Notes: generated by a model not told the origin, from the sequence alone. A stretch of DNA of 64,000 nt from Tetmemena sp. SeJ-2015 (GCA_027382625.1 JAJKFJ010021728.1:1-64000); one strand, 5' to 3'; counted from the stretch's first letter, positions 35,060 to 47,847 are shown. A program made the numbers and translations.

Positions 35060-35892
35060 AGCTGAAATTTTCTCTGAGGTCTTCGGTGGTGGAAAACTGT
35101 TCTCTACTCAGCTATTTGAAGAGCTCTTCAACGCCAATCAATGAGCAAGTCGGCACTGCTCCACCCTAAGGAGATGTTGAGAACACAAATCTAAGCATTA
35201 AAAAGAGTTTAACTCTCTTCCTTATAATGCATGTATATATGTTGCATGACTTTGTCAAGAGAGTCTTCTGAGGGGCAACTCACCACTATTCCGAAGATAA
35301 GTGCAAATTAACCACGACAGAGCCATGGTCTTCACACTCCAAATTCCTAGAGTCCGATCACTCAACTTGGAACCATTAATCTTTTTAATACTCCATTCTT
35401 ATATCAAAGTGTAGATAGAGTCATTTCGTTTTTTTCTTTGATTTCAGATATAATTTTATGGAAGCTACCTTGACTAAGTGACGAAGCACTTCTTCGGAAA
35501 AGAGATTAGTTCCCATCCAAAATAGAGGACAGCCTCTATTCAGCCCAAACCTTAGGAGGTAATCCACAATAGCAGTCAGTATACTCTCAGACAGAAGTAA
35601 AGCATAGCTGAGCAATCCTAGAATATCAAGGGCCGACAAATTATTTCCAACCAAGTTACCAACATAAACAATGGACTCATCTTTTAACTCTTTTAACTCA
35701 ATTTTATTGGAGCAAGAGCATAAGCGTAGTTGAATGGCAGGTCTCAAACCGCAAAGATAATCTTTCATCACTCTCCCACAAACTCCATAGATAACGATGA
35801 AGCAGAAGCATGCGAGACAATTGAAGATGAAAGAGTCTAAGATTATAAAAATAAGTTTGCTCCCTAAGGATAAGTTTAAAATGCGAGTGCAA
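35060..35892 (-). CDS. Unidentified, fragmented gene
   Basis: Coding-like pieces on the minus strand: MHSHFKLILREQTYFYNLRL from 35892, then KIELKELKDESIVYVGNLV, LSALDILGLLSYALLLSESI, FSEEVLRHLVKVASIKLYL and, further down, CSLIGVEELFKQLSREQF with TTEDLRENFSFMF. They lie in different frames, so IESs must separate them. The helical segment with LLSYALLLSESILTAIV may be buried or membrane-embedded. No family recognised; boundaries approximate. Confidence 0.4.
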
Positions 35893-35995
35893 TATATTTT
35901 ATAAGTTTAGCGGTAATTCAGACATTAGGCATCATAAAGTTTAAACCCTGTAAATAAGAAGAGCAACACCTAAGAGTTTTAAGTCAATAATAAAT

Positions 35996-38661
35996 ATGAT
36001 ATCAACTTATAAACTAATAACCCAAAAGCAGGTGCCAATGGATTTGCTTTCAAGTCTCCTCAGCACAAATTGAACTAGCAACCACTTTTCCAGTTTTAGA
36101 TCTCAGCTTTGAAAGCATCAACAAATCAGAATTCAGAGAAGAAAAGCAGACATACAATTGGGATTGGCGAAGGCCAGGGTAAAAAACTTATATTTGGAGG
36201 GAGTGAGTCTCAAAGAAAGCAGTCTGTTGTGGTAGAGAGCAAAGAGTTAGATTTAATTTGAAATTAGAGGTACTCTTTCATTTCTATGGTGTTCTTTTAT
36301 AGACGATGAAGATTTAGTAGAGGAATACATTGAGGGAGATATCTAAGGAGAAGATGAAAAGGACTCTTATTTCTATGAATCAGTCCAAGTTTAATAAACA
36401 ACTTAGCCATTCCCACAAAGATTCACTCAAATCATACTTTAATTTATAAAATAAAATTATTAATTAAGAGAGAGAAATTATTTTTTAAATTATTGCCATT
36501 GAAAATCAAAAAGTAAACAAGTCGATATGTAAAAATATAAATACAATTTAGCTTCGCAAATTATTTAAAATGAAAAAAAGATTCTTAAAATTTGGAATTT
36601 ATTTGTCTTTAAATTTTAGAATAATACAGAATTAGCAACATTTTAGAAGAGATTAAATGAATTTTAATACCACTAAAGTAAGAAAGTTAGATTAATCCAT
36701 TAGAGGATAAAAATTTGAAAAAGCCATCCCAGACTCCTAATTAAAAGTTTCTTGCTTCAAAGCAAGAGCAAGTTTAAAGTTTTTTATTATTTTTTAAAAA
36801 TAAAAGTAGGATACCTGGAAAGATAAGAGCAAGCCTTAAAAAGTAAGGAAGTTTTGGTCCCTGCTGATAAATTAGAATTATTGAAAAGCAGATCGAAGTT
36901 CGTTCAGCAATTCCAAGTCAAATTTTAATGAAAAATATCATTAATTTTTAATAGTCAAGTAAGAAGATACAAGAGCCACAAAGTCGAGAACTTAAGCATC
37001 TTATTCTTATAAATTTAAGACATTTTTGTTCCATCCTCCAGTAGCCAAAGTCTCTAAAGGCCCTTTGGCTTCCAATAAAAGACCATCACTGGCAGGAATA
37101 TAGGTCAAGCAACTGCAACTACTGGGAGTTAGCAGACTGCCATCAAAAGCCCCTCAGCTGCATAGGCCCATAAAATACTCAATCAAATGGCTAAGGTTCC
37201 GACTTAGTTGAAGAACGGCAACTCTAACGCAACTTTAAAGAAAAAGAAGTCACTGCTATTTCAAAAGAATATCTCCAAAGATCCTTTACTAAACTACCAT
37301 AGTTTTTAACGTATAGATCAATAGAGAGAAGAAGACACAAAACCAACTTTTGAGCAGAGTTAGGTCAAATTAAGAGGTCTTAAAGAGCTGACACTGCAAG
37401 CTTCTTCACTCTTTAACATCAGCATAGAAATTTTTAATCATACTATGATTTTATAAAGATAGATAAGATCGGGTAAATTTCGAATAGAGAGTCAGATTAG
37501 TAACCTTACCTCCAAGGTTATCACTAATAGATTGTAGCCAATAAAAGAAGTTAGCAGCAGATCACTCAAAGCGAGGATCTACCACAAAACGCAAGCCTAA
37601 ATACAACTTAACATCTACAGCAAATAGTTAATCAAGCTTTACATCCTTCAGAAAAGCATCTATAATTAAATTTTTTAATAATATTTTAATTAGAAAAGAG
37701 CGACTTCCGATTCACCCCGAAATTCTTCAAGCCCTCTGCTCTCTCTTCGAACCATCTTCAAACTTATGGCTAAGGAGGCCTCTAGTAATCTACTCTGGGT
37801 CTTTCCTATTAAAATTCAGTTGGAACTACCTCACAAATGATATGCCATAACAACATGCATGGCTCTGACATGGGAGCAATCCACATTCAAACAGAGGAGA
37901 TTTTATTGATAGAGGAAGATGATTTTTATTAACGCATGAGAAACCCAAGACTATTACATACTAACCTTTTGCTTGAATTTATTTAGAGCGAGCAACATCA
38001 TATCTGAGAAAGTGATCTAGGAAGATCTTGAAAGTAGAGAAAGCAGACCCAGACTTAATTCCTCATTTGAAAGACTCGAGAGTGAAGTATTAGGGTTAGG
38101 ATTGAGTCCTATAATTAAATAGTAGATTCAAAAATTAATGGCATTTATAAGATGATGCAGAGCGAAGCTATCGATCTAAAACAGAAAATAGATTTAAAAA
38201 ATCAGTATTCATCTGACCAAGGTAAACATCATTAAAAGCACAAAACTGCCTTCGCTAATCCTGGATCCCCTTAAAACAATCTCTTCAATAACTCCAGCAA
38301 GCAAAGTTCCCTTGATCAAGTTTTACCCCAAAACTTAATGAGCAGTGAGGTGCTCGCCAATCATTTTGGTAAAGGAGATACTAACTCAAATCAGTTGGTG
38401 AACCTTTAACCTCTAGTTAGTTCGGATGCATTGCAGAGATACAAATACTTAGCTGTTGACGGAAGTGGGAATAGGTTCCAAGAAGCCAAGATTTCTCCAA
38501 GGTCTCATGGTTCTAATCAAAGTAACACAGCTACAACCCACTTTCAAACATTAGCTTCTAACTCACAATTTATTCATCCTATGTTTCATGTTTTAAATAA
38601 AAGTTTGAATCATCCAAGCAACTAGCAACATTCTCCAATAAATAAAAGGCATTAAGAGTGA
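35996..38661 (+). CDS. Ser/Asn/Gln-rich disordered protein
   Basis: TGA at 38659 after NQQHSPINKRHQE. Coding blocks: ANGFAFKSPQHKLNQQPL, TIGIGEGQGKKLIFGGSES, DEDLVEEYIEGDIQGEDEKD, TGRNIGQATATTGSQQTAIK, NISKDPLLNYHSFQRIDQQ, SRPRLNSSFERLESEVLGLG and HGSNQSNTATTHFQTLASNS. The start is uncertain; ATG codons at 35996 and 36038 lie in a frame that stops soon, so a join near 36040-36070 is likely. No folded domain seen. Interruptions by AT-rich inserts occur at about 36250-36300, 36430-36640, 36770-36810, 37380-37460 and 37660-37690. Confidence 0.45.
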
Positions 38662-38826
38662 AACATTTAGAAAGATTGTTTAAAATATTTAAGTTTATTA
38701 AAAAACACCTATAGTTAATGAAAGACTATTTTTAAGATTCTGATTATACAAACTTTTAACCTGATATATTGTTAACTCTTAAGCAATATAGTTAAATCTT
38801 TTTGCATTTCTTAAATACAGAAACTT

Positions 38827-40425
38827 TCAAATAGTCTTGATGAACTTTTTCCCAGCACTATAATTAACTGTAAGCATTAAGATTAAAGTTGAAAAAAAGG
38901 TGCAATAATCCACTTACAAGGTTATTTTTCTGTCTCTGTTGAAATTTTAGATGAGTGCGTTTGCCATATCGTGAGTAGGATCAAGCTAGATGCATCTTTG
39001 CAAGTCACTGTAAGCGCTGTCAATTAGGCCTAACTCCACGCAAGATCTGGCTCTGTTAACATAGTATTCTGGATTCTTATCAAAGTAGTCAATGGCTCTT
39101 GAAAATTCTATATTCGCTCCTTCATAATCTTTCTAATTAAAGCACTGTGCTCCTAGAGCATAATGAGTCAGAGATAGTCGGGCCTTTATCATTCTCTCTT
39201 CGCCACCTAAATCCAAAGCGTAGTGGTAGTCTGAAAGAGCCAAGTTAAATTTCTTGAGCTCTCTATAGGCATCTCCTCTGTTTATATAAATGCCTGGATC
39301 CTAGGGCATAAAGTTAAGAGCCTCATTGAAAATGGTAACTGCATCATGATATTTATGCTTTGCGAAAAGGTTAGTTCCCATATCGTTGTAAGTCAATCCT
39401 ATTTAAGTCTTTACATCGTTCTCTAGTTTCTCTGCAAACATAAACTTAGATGCTTTCTCTAAGTCGTTAAGTGCTTGCTCGAAATCTCTTTGCTACCTGT
39501 AGAGACTAGCTCTTAAAAAGAAGTAATTTGGACATATCGTGGAACATCTCCAAACCCTTCTTTATATTCTCAAAGGCAAGAACTTTGTTTCCTTCAAAGA
39601 TGAATTTAGTAGCCTTCTTGTAAAATTCTTCTGCGCGAGGCTTCATGATGGAGAGAAACTCCACAATTTCGTGATGATCAGGATCAACTGCATGTGCTGC
39701 CCAAAACATCTCATTTCCTTCTTCTATCTTGTCTATACTCCAAAGTAGCTTTCCCTTTAAAATCATCACTTCTACGTTGTATGGATCCCTTTCCAAGCAC
39801 TTCTCGATCTCTGCAAAGGCTAATTACTTGTTGCCTGCTCTGATATAGGCGAGGGCTCTATGAATATTGTAAAGCAATTTATATTTGTTTACTTTAGATA
39901 GATGAATTAGATATCGTCTGAGTTGAGTTATGAGACCAAGTTAAGAGCGTCGTTACAATATCCTTCTTCTATTAAAGTAAGTCCTTTCATAAAAAACAGC
40001 TAGTTGAGTTTTATTTCCCATTCCTGGACGTGCTTAAGAGAAATGGCCTTCTTGAAATTTGATATAGCTGACGAGAAATCGCACAGCTTGATATAGATTT
40101 CTGCTCTTTCTGCATACACTTCAGGTACTAAAAATTGATTTAACCTTCGAAGAGTAATTCTCTTACTGTTTTTGTCATAGAATATGATTTTGTTGAACTC
40201 AACTAGAGCGCCTTCAAAATTATTGATCTCTATGCAGTCATTAGCTCTGTGGAGTCTTTCCATTATCTTTTGCTCTTTCACAGCTGAGAAATCGTATTTC
40301 TATTAGAGAATTAAGGCATAAGAATTATAATATTACTTGGAAAACATTGACATGAGATCTGACAGATATTCTGTTGTTTCCTTAATTTTGTCCATGGAAG
40401 CTCTATTGACTCTTAGCTAATTCAT
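38827..40425 (-). CDS. Tetratricopeptide-repeat protein
   Basis: ATG at 40425 (MNQLRVNRASMDKIKETTEY). Successive 34-residue helical repeats are visible: ANDCIEINNFEGALVEFNKI, AEIYIKLCDFSSAISNFKKA, ATKFIFEGNKVLAFENIKKG, VEVMILKGKLLWSIDKIEEG, RARSCVELGLIDSAYSDLQR with CIQLDPTHDMANAL near the end. Gly-Ala-Pro positions match TPR consensus (YxxxGxxxxAxxxFxxAxxxxP). Such proteins act as protein-binding scaffolds; the partner is unknown. The last exon probably follows a 50-nt GT-AG intron, ending NYSAGKKFIKTI at TGA 38829-38827, but that join is not certain. AT-rich inserts near 39880-39960 break the repeat array. Confidence 0.7.
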
Positions 40426-40673
40426 TTGCACTCCCCTCTGTGAACTAATCCATGTTTTCTATACAAGCAATTACAATCTCACTTATTAAATGGGAACTTA
40501 CATTACAGAGGAACAAGTGAGTTATGATCGATGCTTGATCCACCTTCCATTTTGAAACGAACAATCCAAATTATAATTTGATTCTAAGTACAGACATCTT
40601 AAAGGAAGGAGAGATTATAATTTGAAGGAAAATTAATAAAAGATAATATAATAAACTATAGAAATATCGTAAG

Positions 40674-41217
40674 ATGTCCATTCTTTTGAGAGCTAAGCTC
40701 GAAGCCTCAGCCAATGACTACTTCAACGAGCTCAATAGACGCTATGGATGCGTGCCTGCCAATCACCAAACCGCAATTGAACTTCGCCAAGCCTTCTTCA
40801 CAAAGTACATCCTCCACAAGAAGCCCTCCGAGTATAAGACTGCAATTGAAAAGGACTGGAGCTTCGTCGCAAGAAGAGAGTACTACTACGACGTGAATGT
40901 CAGAGCCGCTGCTGATGCATTCGCAGTGGCAGATGTTGCCTGCATCATAAGAATGTTCATGGTCAAGAAGTTCGTGATGTGGCCCTTCGCCCCAGTCTTC
41001 GCTGCTACCTATCTTTACAGAGCCAAGATATATTCAATTTAAAAAATGCTTATTTGACTCATCATCCAACCTTATTTAATTTCACAAGAGTCTATACATC
41101 TTGCACAACAAGAAATTCTTCGACATGTGCAACGTCGGAGAGCAGTACGAACTAGGTTACGCCAGAAACGTTATTCTCAAGAAATGCAACGAGCTCCTCG
41201 ACAGAGAGGATTTCTGA
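40674..41217 (+). CDS. Small protein, possible mitochondrial membrane subunit
   Basis: ATG at 40674, TGA at 41215. One CAAGA-flanked IES (41029-41089) splits it; after removal it is about 160 residues: MSILLRAKLEASANDYFNEL, RQAFFTKYILHKKPSEYKTA, ARREYYYDVNVRAAADAF, VKKFVMWPFAPVFAATYLYR, AKSLYILHNKKFFDMCNVGE, ending KKCNELLDREDF. One hydrophobic segment flanked by basic residues and the overall size suggest a small inner-membrane protein of a respiratory complex, but I recognise no family. GC-richer than its surroundings, with no in-frame TAA/TAG. Confidence 0.7.
41029..41089 (+). other. IES, pointer CAAGA, 61 bp
   Basis: CAAGA at 41024-41028 and 41085-41089. Removing 61 AT-rich bp joins TYLYRAK to SLYILHNKKFFDMCN and opens the frame to the TGA at 41215. 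The base-composition change at both borders is sharp. Confidence 0.85.
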
Positions 41218-41487
41218 GCATTGCCAGCGAGTGATTCATGCATGTCAGTTAAATCTCAAGCTGAGGAGATGAGGCTGGGGGCGAACACCTCATCTACAGC
41301 AGCAGTGAGAAGTAACAAAACTATTTAAATATTAACTAATAATTTTAACACAAATCATTCTCAAATCTAATCCCATTTGCAACATCTCTATCATTAACTT
41401 TTCTTAAATAACTTATCTACTCATCTCCCTTAAGTTGATAGGATAATTAATTTACAAAACTCATTCATAATTTAATGCAAGTGAGTA

Positions 41488-43662
41488 TCACAGTTTTCTA
41501 CTCTCCTTCTCATTTGAGTTTATTTCTCCGATAAATTTATCAGCTGAGGCCCTTGCATGTCTATTCCCATTCAAGTAAAAGTCAATATCTGTAATCTTGA
41601 ATCCTAATGAACTATAAGGAAGAGATTTTTAACTTAATTAATAATGACTGAGTGTTAGAGTTTCCCCATCTGAGCTTCTTCTTTTACCTCTCTCTATTTC
41701 AAACCTGAAGCAGTGAGTCTGCACATATTCTGGATCTGAGACATCATAAATTCTCTTGTCAACATCAAGTTGATAGACAGAGTCTGGATTTTACATACTC
41801 CCTGAGTTGAATTTGAAGTCCATATTTGGAATGTAGGGAGATAAACTAGGATTTGCTAGAAAGTCTGAACCTGTTGGTAAGTGGAATAGTTGCAAGCGCT
41901 ATTTGCTACTAATCAGAATCACTTTCAAAAGATTTTAAGATCCTATTGATAAATCAGAACATCAAAAACTTCGATAAGCTGTCCTTCTTGACTCTCTCTG
42001 TTTTAGTTGAACTTGAAAAGTCTTGCAGCGATTCTTGCAATCAAGTCCCTTCTTATTTGATTTCCCCTCAGATCTATCTTCGCTTTTCTATAATTCTCCT
42101 AAAGCTCTTCCAGCTGAGAATCTCGCTTTCTATCTTTCCAACTCTGCCTCTTACTCCTTCTTTAATTAGATTTAATCTTCATTCTTTGGAATGTTCATCT
42201 CTGTTTCTATATACTTCGAATATAGCTCAGGACAAAATATGAGGACGAACTTAAACAAGTCAGTTTTCTGCAGCTCCTTGTTAAAATACTCGAACTTAGA
42301 AATTTGAGAGGAGGAGTTTCCTTATTTTTCCTTTTGCTTTTCAGCCTCTGCCTGCAATTCTTTTAAGTATTCAGCTCCTCTTTTTCTCAATTTCTCTTAA
42401 TCAATCTATTAACAATTAATTAGTGAAAGTAAATAGATATCTCCACTGTTGTTTTAGAGCCTCTTCAGGATCTTTATCTTCCAATAAATCTTGAGGCTTG
42501 TAGAGTTTGAATAGCCTATACTCCCTATCCATGAGATCTTTGAAGGCCAATTTTGCTTGGCTCTGGACAAAATTTGAACCATTGAACTTTTCTCTTTCCT
42601 TTATTTGCTTGATAGTCTAAATTGTGATAAAAAAAAAAGATAGGAGCATATAATTTGAACAATAGAATGATCTCTTGCTTGTTATCATTCTAATTTTGAA
42701 CTATTTTTTTCTTGAGTGTATTAAGGTTAGATGCTGTCTTGCTTGTCAATTTCCCCAGCTCCTCATCTGTGAGGTAAGATGTTTTCAATTGCAAGTAGTT
42801 AGTCCAAAATCTCCCTCTCGTTCATTTCCAATAATTAATAATTAAGCATTGAAATTATTCTTCTTTCATTTGCCCCACATCATTTTACTCGTCAAGCAGG
42901 CTCTTTTCTACATACTCTATTTTGTTGAGGCCTTTCTAGATCATTCTGTACTCGTTGAGAGTAGGGTTGCTTTCTCTATCTATGTTCATATTCCCCACCC
43001 AAAAGTGGTTTATAATCTTCACCTGAAAGTCTATCTTAATTCAAACCATGATAGTATAAACTTCTGAGGTTACAATATTGGAACTTTAGAACCCTTGACT
43101 TGTCTCTGTGTTAGCCCCATCGCAGGATCATTTACTCTGCTTGCTGCCTCCTTTTCCGCCTCTATCAAACTCTTGTCTTTGTTAAGTTAAAATAGCATAA
43201 TCATATCACATTCAAATAATTCCTATAAGTATTCTAAACTGCACTTGGTGGTTCTTCTCATATTCATAGATCTTTGCAGCCAGTTCAAGAGTAAGATTTT
43301 ACTCGCACAGATCTTCTATTGCTTCATAGTTGTCATTTGCAATAGCTCTAAGCAGGTCTTGATAACTGCTAACAAACATACGCTTCAGCATTCTCCCTTT
43401 GAGCATCAACTTCAACTTACTGCCTCTCTACAATTCAATTAGAAATAAAATTAGTACTTACTGAGAGGTATTAGGAATGATACTGGAAGTGCTCATTGTA
43501 ACCAAGGTTCAAAGGAAAATCCAAATTACGCTATGACTTCTCTAAGCTGAAATAGAAACCTCAACGGACCACTGAAGCTAGTGAGTTATTTTTAGTAGAT
43601 TATAGATTCTGTGCTAGTGAAGCTTTTGAGAAAAGACTTTTTGTTGAGTGTGAGGCTATCAT
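41488..43662 (-). CDS. Probable mitochondrial TIM44-like protein
   Basis: ATG at 43662 gives an acid-poor Ser/Lys/Asn-rich leader (MIASHSTKSLFSKASLAQNL) like a mitochondrial presequence; TGA lies at 41490-41488 after NSNEKESRKL. The middle reads NLDFPLNLGYNEHFQYHSQ, then after a 34-nt intron GSKLKLMLKGRMLKRMFVSS and YQDLLRAIANDNYEAIEDLC. The pattern of a basic helix, then AIxxxDYEAIExLCE with a following LTLELAAKIYEYEKN, resembles the TIM44/MBA1/mL45 fold in membrane-bound matrix proteins. The C-terminal part (DFKFNSGSMQNPDSVYQL, RIYDVSDPEYVQTHCFRFEI, ITDIDFYLNGNRHA) is compatible with the beta-rich half. Family call is moderate. Several inserts in 41900-43100 were not resolved. Confidence 0.5.
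43428..43461 (-). other. 34-nt intron with ACTAAT motif
   Basis: Coding strand starts GTAAGTACTAAT and ends TGAATTGTAG. Joins FQYHSQYLS to RGSKLKLMLKGRMLKR. Confidence 0.7.
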
Positions 43663-43751
43663 TAAATGAATATTATAATAATGAGGTATTATAATTGAGT
43701 AAGAAGCAGATTAATTTATAATTTGAATTACAAAGGCTGTTGATTTCAAAT

Positions 43752-44716
43752 ATGAATACCTCTTCAAGTGAGTCAAAAATTCAACGCTCCAATATTTTTA
43801 GAGCTACTCTATTACTGAGAGATAATAATATTTTATAGTTTCAAACGGTACTGCAACTACTGACAGAATAAACAAGCTCTCTGAACGCTTGAATAATCTA
43901 CAGGTAAGTGCTGAATAAACGATATGCAGTTTAATTGCTTTGAGCCATTTTATTCTGGGAATATGATCCATACCATTTCTTTAGAAAAACATGCAGAGTG
44001 AAAAGCAAACTCAGTTTGAGAAATTAGAACATAGACTCCGCACTCTTCACTCTCGCTTCCAGGATACCTATGATAACTCCAGCAAGCGCTTTACTCTTCT
44101 AAAAGATCAACTCATCAAGCTAGAATCACAAATAGAGTAGTAGTAATCAGCTAGAGACGAACTACTATAACAAAAGGCTTCTGAGTTGGAGGGTTTATAG
44201 CAGAAAGTTGGTGCTCTAATTGGCGAAGAGATGCGTACAAGGGAAGAAAGCGAGGGTAAACTTCGCAGACAGATTCAAGAGAAGGCCCTCTTAGTGTAGT
44301 AAGAAATAGTGAGGGAGGCGTAAGAGAGTGGACAGATAGTGTAGACACTAGAACGGTACCTAGAGGAAGATATCCCCAGTCTCTATGAGTCCCTTAGAAT
44401 TGGAGTGAGCGAGAGAGAATAGACAGAGCAGCTGCTAGTCAGGCAGGTCTAGGAAGAATTCGGAAGAGTGCATTAGGAGATAGTAGAGGAAAAGAGAGCG
44501 AGAGAAGAACAAGAAGAGGCTATGCTTGAGATGCTAAAAGAGATAATTGCTAAAGTGAAAGAGCAGATAAATGTAGAGAGAGGAGAAAGGGAGAAAACAG
44601 AAGAGACCTTGGTTAACTTACTAGAGGAGACTTGCAATAAGCTTATTTAATATAAATTCAAAAAAATTAGAATCATGTTTCACTATTATTTAGATTATCT
44701 CTGTATATTCATTTGA
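43752..44716 (+). CDS. SF-assemblin family protein
   Basis: ATG at 43752 (MNTSSSESKIQRSNIF). After an AT-rich insert follows VSNGTATTDRINKLSERLNN, an 81-nt intron (43904-43984), and an uninterrupted coiled coil: FEKLEHRLRTLHSRFQDTYD, RFTLLKDQLIKLESQIEQQ, AREELLQQ-like blocks, LEEDIPSLYESLRIGVSERE, EEAMLEMLKEIIAKVKEQIN, ETLVNLLEETCNKL. Head plus rod with repeats of about 28-29 residues and the RxxxLHSRF...LxxEIxxR pattern match SF-assemblin/beta-giardin, which build striated fibres attached to basal bodies. Start and intron fit; the exact end (TGA at 44714 or earlier, after a join near 44640) is uncertain. Notably rich in TAG-coded Gln. Confidence 0.8.
43904..43984 (+). other. 81-nt intron in SF-assemblin gene
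   Basis: Starts GTAAGTGCTG, ends TTTCTTTAG. Removal keeps the frame and joins LSERLNNLQ to KNMQSEKQTQFEKLEH. Confidence 0.8.
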
Positions 44717-44959
44717 GATTCTTGAAGTCACTCTGGAGATATGGAGAAACTTATCAATTTCAGAATCGATGAAAATCAATAATACATCTTAGAAAATAGA
44801 ATTGACTTTAAACTGGACAATCCTTCACTATCATTTTGAAAAATCTTAACAAGAAATCTTTAGGAGAATAATGCTAATTTCTAATTGATTTGAGTATATT
44901 ATGTAATACAAATTTGAAATTTACCTCCTAAATCTTAGACTACCCTCTCGGAGATAAGT

Positions 44960-47847
44960 ATGGAATCCAGCAAAAATCAATTCTACAGAGACCCATCGGC
45001 AGGATAAAAAGATAGTCAGAGTATGGCTCCAAACAACTAAAAGCAAGATTAAGCTCCAGCTTAGCAACAGTCCATCGCATAAGCTGCAAATCAAATGAAG
45101 CCTTAGGATAAGATGCAGCAGAATAAAAATGCATCTGCGACAGATTCATTCTTTGGACTCAAGCCTAACAAAGAAATAGTTAGAAAATTGCCCGCTCCCA
45201 TTGACGAAGAAAATGTTAGCTGGGTGGGAATAAGACCCAATCGTAATTACGATTTAGTCAAGAAGCAATTCTTTAACAACAGCAAAAAACGCAAGTATGA
45301 GGAATATAAGCGCCAAAAGCAGGAGACAGATGCATAGAAGATAGGTGTAGGAATGAATATGTACTATAATGGAAATGGTAAGAGGAAGTTCTGGAACAAC
45401 AACAGAAATGGAAATCAGAGTGGTCCCGGAGGATAGCCTAATCAGTTTTCGGGTCAGAAATAAGGAGTCCCAGAGGGAGGATTCTTTAACAAAGGAAACC
45501 CTTTCTCAAAGCGAGGAAATTTAGTAAGCTTGGACCAGTCATCGTCCGCAAATTAGTCTTTAGGAGGAACAGACCTAGTATAGGGATCCCAAGGCTCATT
45601 CTCATCAAGAGGATTTGCAGGTAGCTAAGGTTTTCCTGGCGGCTCTTAAAGCTAATCTTAAGGTCCTTAATTCAATGAAGAGCATTTCAAGTGGATGAAG
45701 CAGATTAGAAAAAGCACTAATTACAAGAGGAGGATAGAAGAGAAGAAAAATAACTAGCAGGTCAAGTCCATTTTCATCCAAGATAAGTTACCTACTATCT
45801 ACTTGAGTGAAGTTGCACAAGTGCTTAAGGTTGATGAACAAGAGAAATACAAAGAGCTGATCAAGAAACTCAAAGCTAACAAGATCGAGAAGATTGATGA
45901 TTTCACTATCGAACTAGTTTAGATATTCTTCAATGCTAAGATTAATGTAAGATCTATTCAAGTCCTTTTAATATCATCTTTTATTAATCTCATTACGTTT
46001 TTAGATGAATTTAATGGAAAAGCTCCCCAACATAAATGCAAAGCAAGCTTTATTCAATTAGATGCTCACACCTCCTGATGAACACTATGATCTCAAAAGG
46101 AAGCTGTTAAATGAGACAGCTCAGTTCATCACTCGTTAGTGGAGAGAAGATTACCGCTGTCTGGTTCGAAAGTTTCTTCCTCTCTACGAAGAGCTGTACC
46201 CTCCTCAAAACATAGTTTCCAAGCAAGAGGCTTTGAAAGCAGTCTTCAAAGAAAAGCAGATGCTCCTAGCTTAAAAGTAATTATCTCATCCTTATCATCA
46301 TCATAATCAAAAACTCAACTCTTTTTCAAATCCTACTCCCCATCAAGCCAATTTAATCACAAGCTAATATCAAATCCAGCTCTAAAATCAAATTCAAGAT
46401 TAAAAAGCAGAATGGAATCTCTGTTCAGAAATAATCAAAGCCTGAAAAAGGAGGTGATGATGGTGGTGTTATTCATGATGATGATTTAGTTCAGGAAGAT
46501 AACTTTAGGGTCCATGATTATGATTAAATTATCAGTAAATAGGAGAAAGTATCTGGTTAAAATGATGGGATTAAAACTTATGAGGAAGAAGATGTCTAAC
46601 CTTAAAGCTACTCTAAACTTGATGAAGAACTAGAATAGAGTATTCTTTTTAGGCCTCCTCAACTTTCTAATTTGCACTAGATTCCATCTTAACCTGATCT
46701 TTACCCTCTGATAATGGAGTCAGAATCATAGCCTCAAGATATCTCAGAACATTCTGATTAACATGAAAAAGATTTATTTCTAAGACAGTCCAATAATCAA
46801 CTTCAATACTAAACTCCCTAATCAATTCCTAATCAAATTTACTATAGAATTTAGTCAAGTGGTGCTTAAAAGATAAGTTCTTCTGTTGCTTCAGCATCAG
46901 GCTTTAATGCAAGTCTAAATATGCAAGGTCAAGTCTGAAGATCCAAGCATAGCTGATCTTTTTGAAGCTTCCTTAAGATCTCAAGCTAACTAAAAAGAGT
47001 AAGAATCACAAGAGCTAGATAAGGAAGAGAGAAGAAAGTAGCGATCAAAGCTTAAGGAAGAGAATCCAGTTTTGTAATTAGAAAGCGATGATGAAGAGGA
47101 GGTAAAGACTAAAAAGAAAGCAAAACCAGTTATAAAAAAGGAAGGATAAGATGATGGGGCTATAGATGAAGCGGAGGAAGATGACCAAGAATCAATTTAT
47201 TGTGTTATCTGCTACGGAAAAGAGTAACTTCTTTTTTATAATATCATATTTTATGTTATAGGAACCTATACGTTTCTAAGTGCAAGCATTTGTGCTGTCA
47301 TAGCTGTTGGAGCTAATGGTTGGAGAAAACTCTGGAGTGCCCCACCTGCAGAAATAGAGTCAGATAGAATTAGATCTTCCCTCTCAATCCTAAATTATAA
47401 AATGCGATAATCATAATTATCACAAAATTATTGCAATCCTGATGATGAGAAGGAAATTAAAGGTAGGTTATTTACTTTAAGAGCTCTTTAATTTTAATTA
47501 ACTTTATATTTGTAGAATAAATAAGGAAGAAATAGCTAGAGGAGATGGAGCAGATTAGGCTGTATGAACTATAGTAATAAGAACTCATGATGAAGGATGA
47601 GATGATGTAAGGAGGCGAAGGAGTCGAAGGTAGTGAATCTAATGATGGAAGCGAGATTAATACTCACACTGATAACTATGATGGAAGTTAATCCAATAAG
47701 ACAAGTACTGTAAAAGGTGGAGAAAGCGCTACTAAACAGCCATCATAAGCAAACAATATTTCAAATTCTTAATTATATGATAAAGCAAGAAAAGAGGCAG
47801 ATCCCAAAAAAGCAGTGAAAAGTGCAAGGATAAAAACATTTAAGTGA
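44960..47847 (+). CDS. RING-finger protein, putative E3 ubiquitin ligase
   Basis: ATG at 44960 (MESSKNQFYRDPSAGQKDSQ), TGA at 47845. A Gln/Asn/Gly-rich N-terminus (FWNNNRNGNQSGPGGQPN, GGTDLVQGSQGSFSSRGFA) is followed by a helical domain (EEHFKWMKQIRKSTNYKRRI, YLSEVAQVLKVDEQEKYKEL, LNETAQFITRQWREDYRCLV) and acidic/Gln-rich linkers. The RING is near the C-terminus: IYCVICYGKE, then after a 38-nt intron NLYVSKCKHLCCHSCWSQW, then CPTCRNRVRQ, giving the C-C-C-H-C-C-C-C spacing. RINGs recruit E2 enzymes. The tail is Lys/Asn-rich (DPKKAVKSARIKTFK), possibly nuclear. Introns at 45947-46004 and 47224-47261 were checked; others around 46280-46930 and 47450-47520 were not. Confidence 0.75.
45947..46004 (+). 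other. 58-nt intron
   Basis: Starts GTAAGATCTATTC, ends CGTTTTTAG. Joins QIFFNAKIN to MNLMEKLPNINAKQAL. Confidence 0.75.
47224..47261 (+). other. 38-nt intron inside the RING motif
   Basis: Starts GTAACTTC, ends TGTTATAG. Joins CVICYGKE to NLYVSKCKHLCCHSC; the complete zinc-ligand order confirms the splice. Confidence 0.85.
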
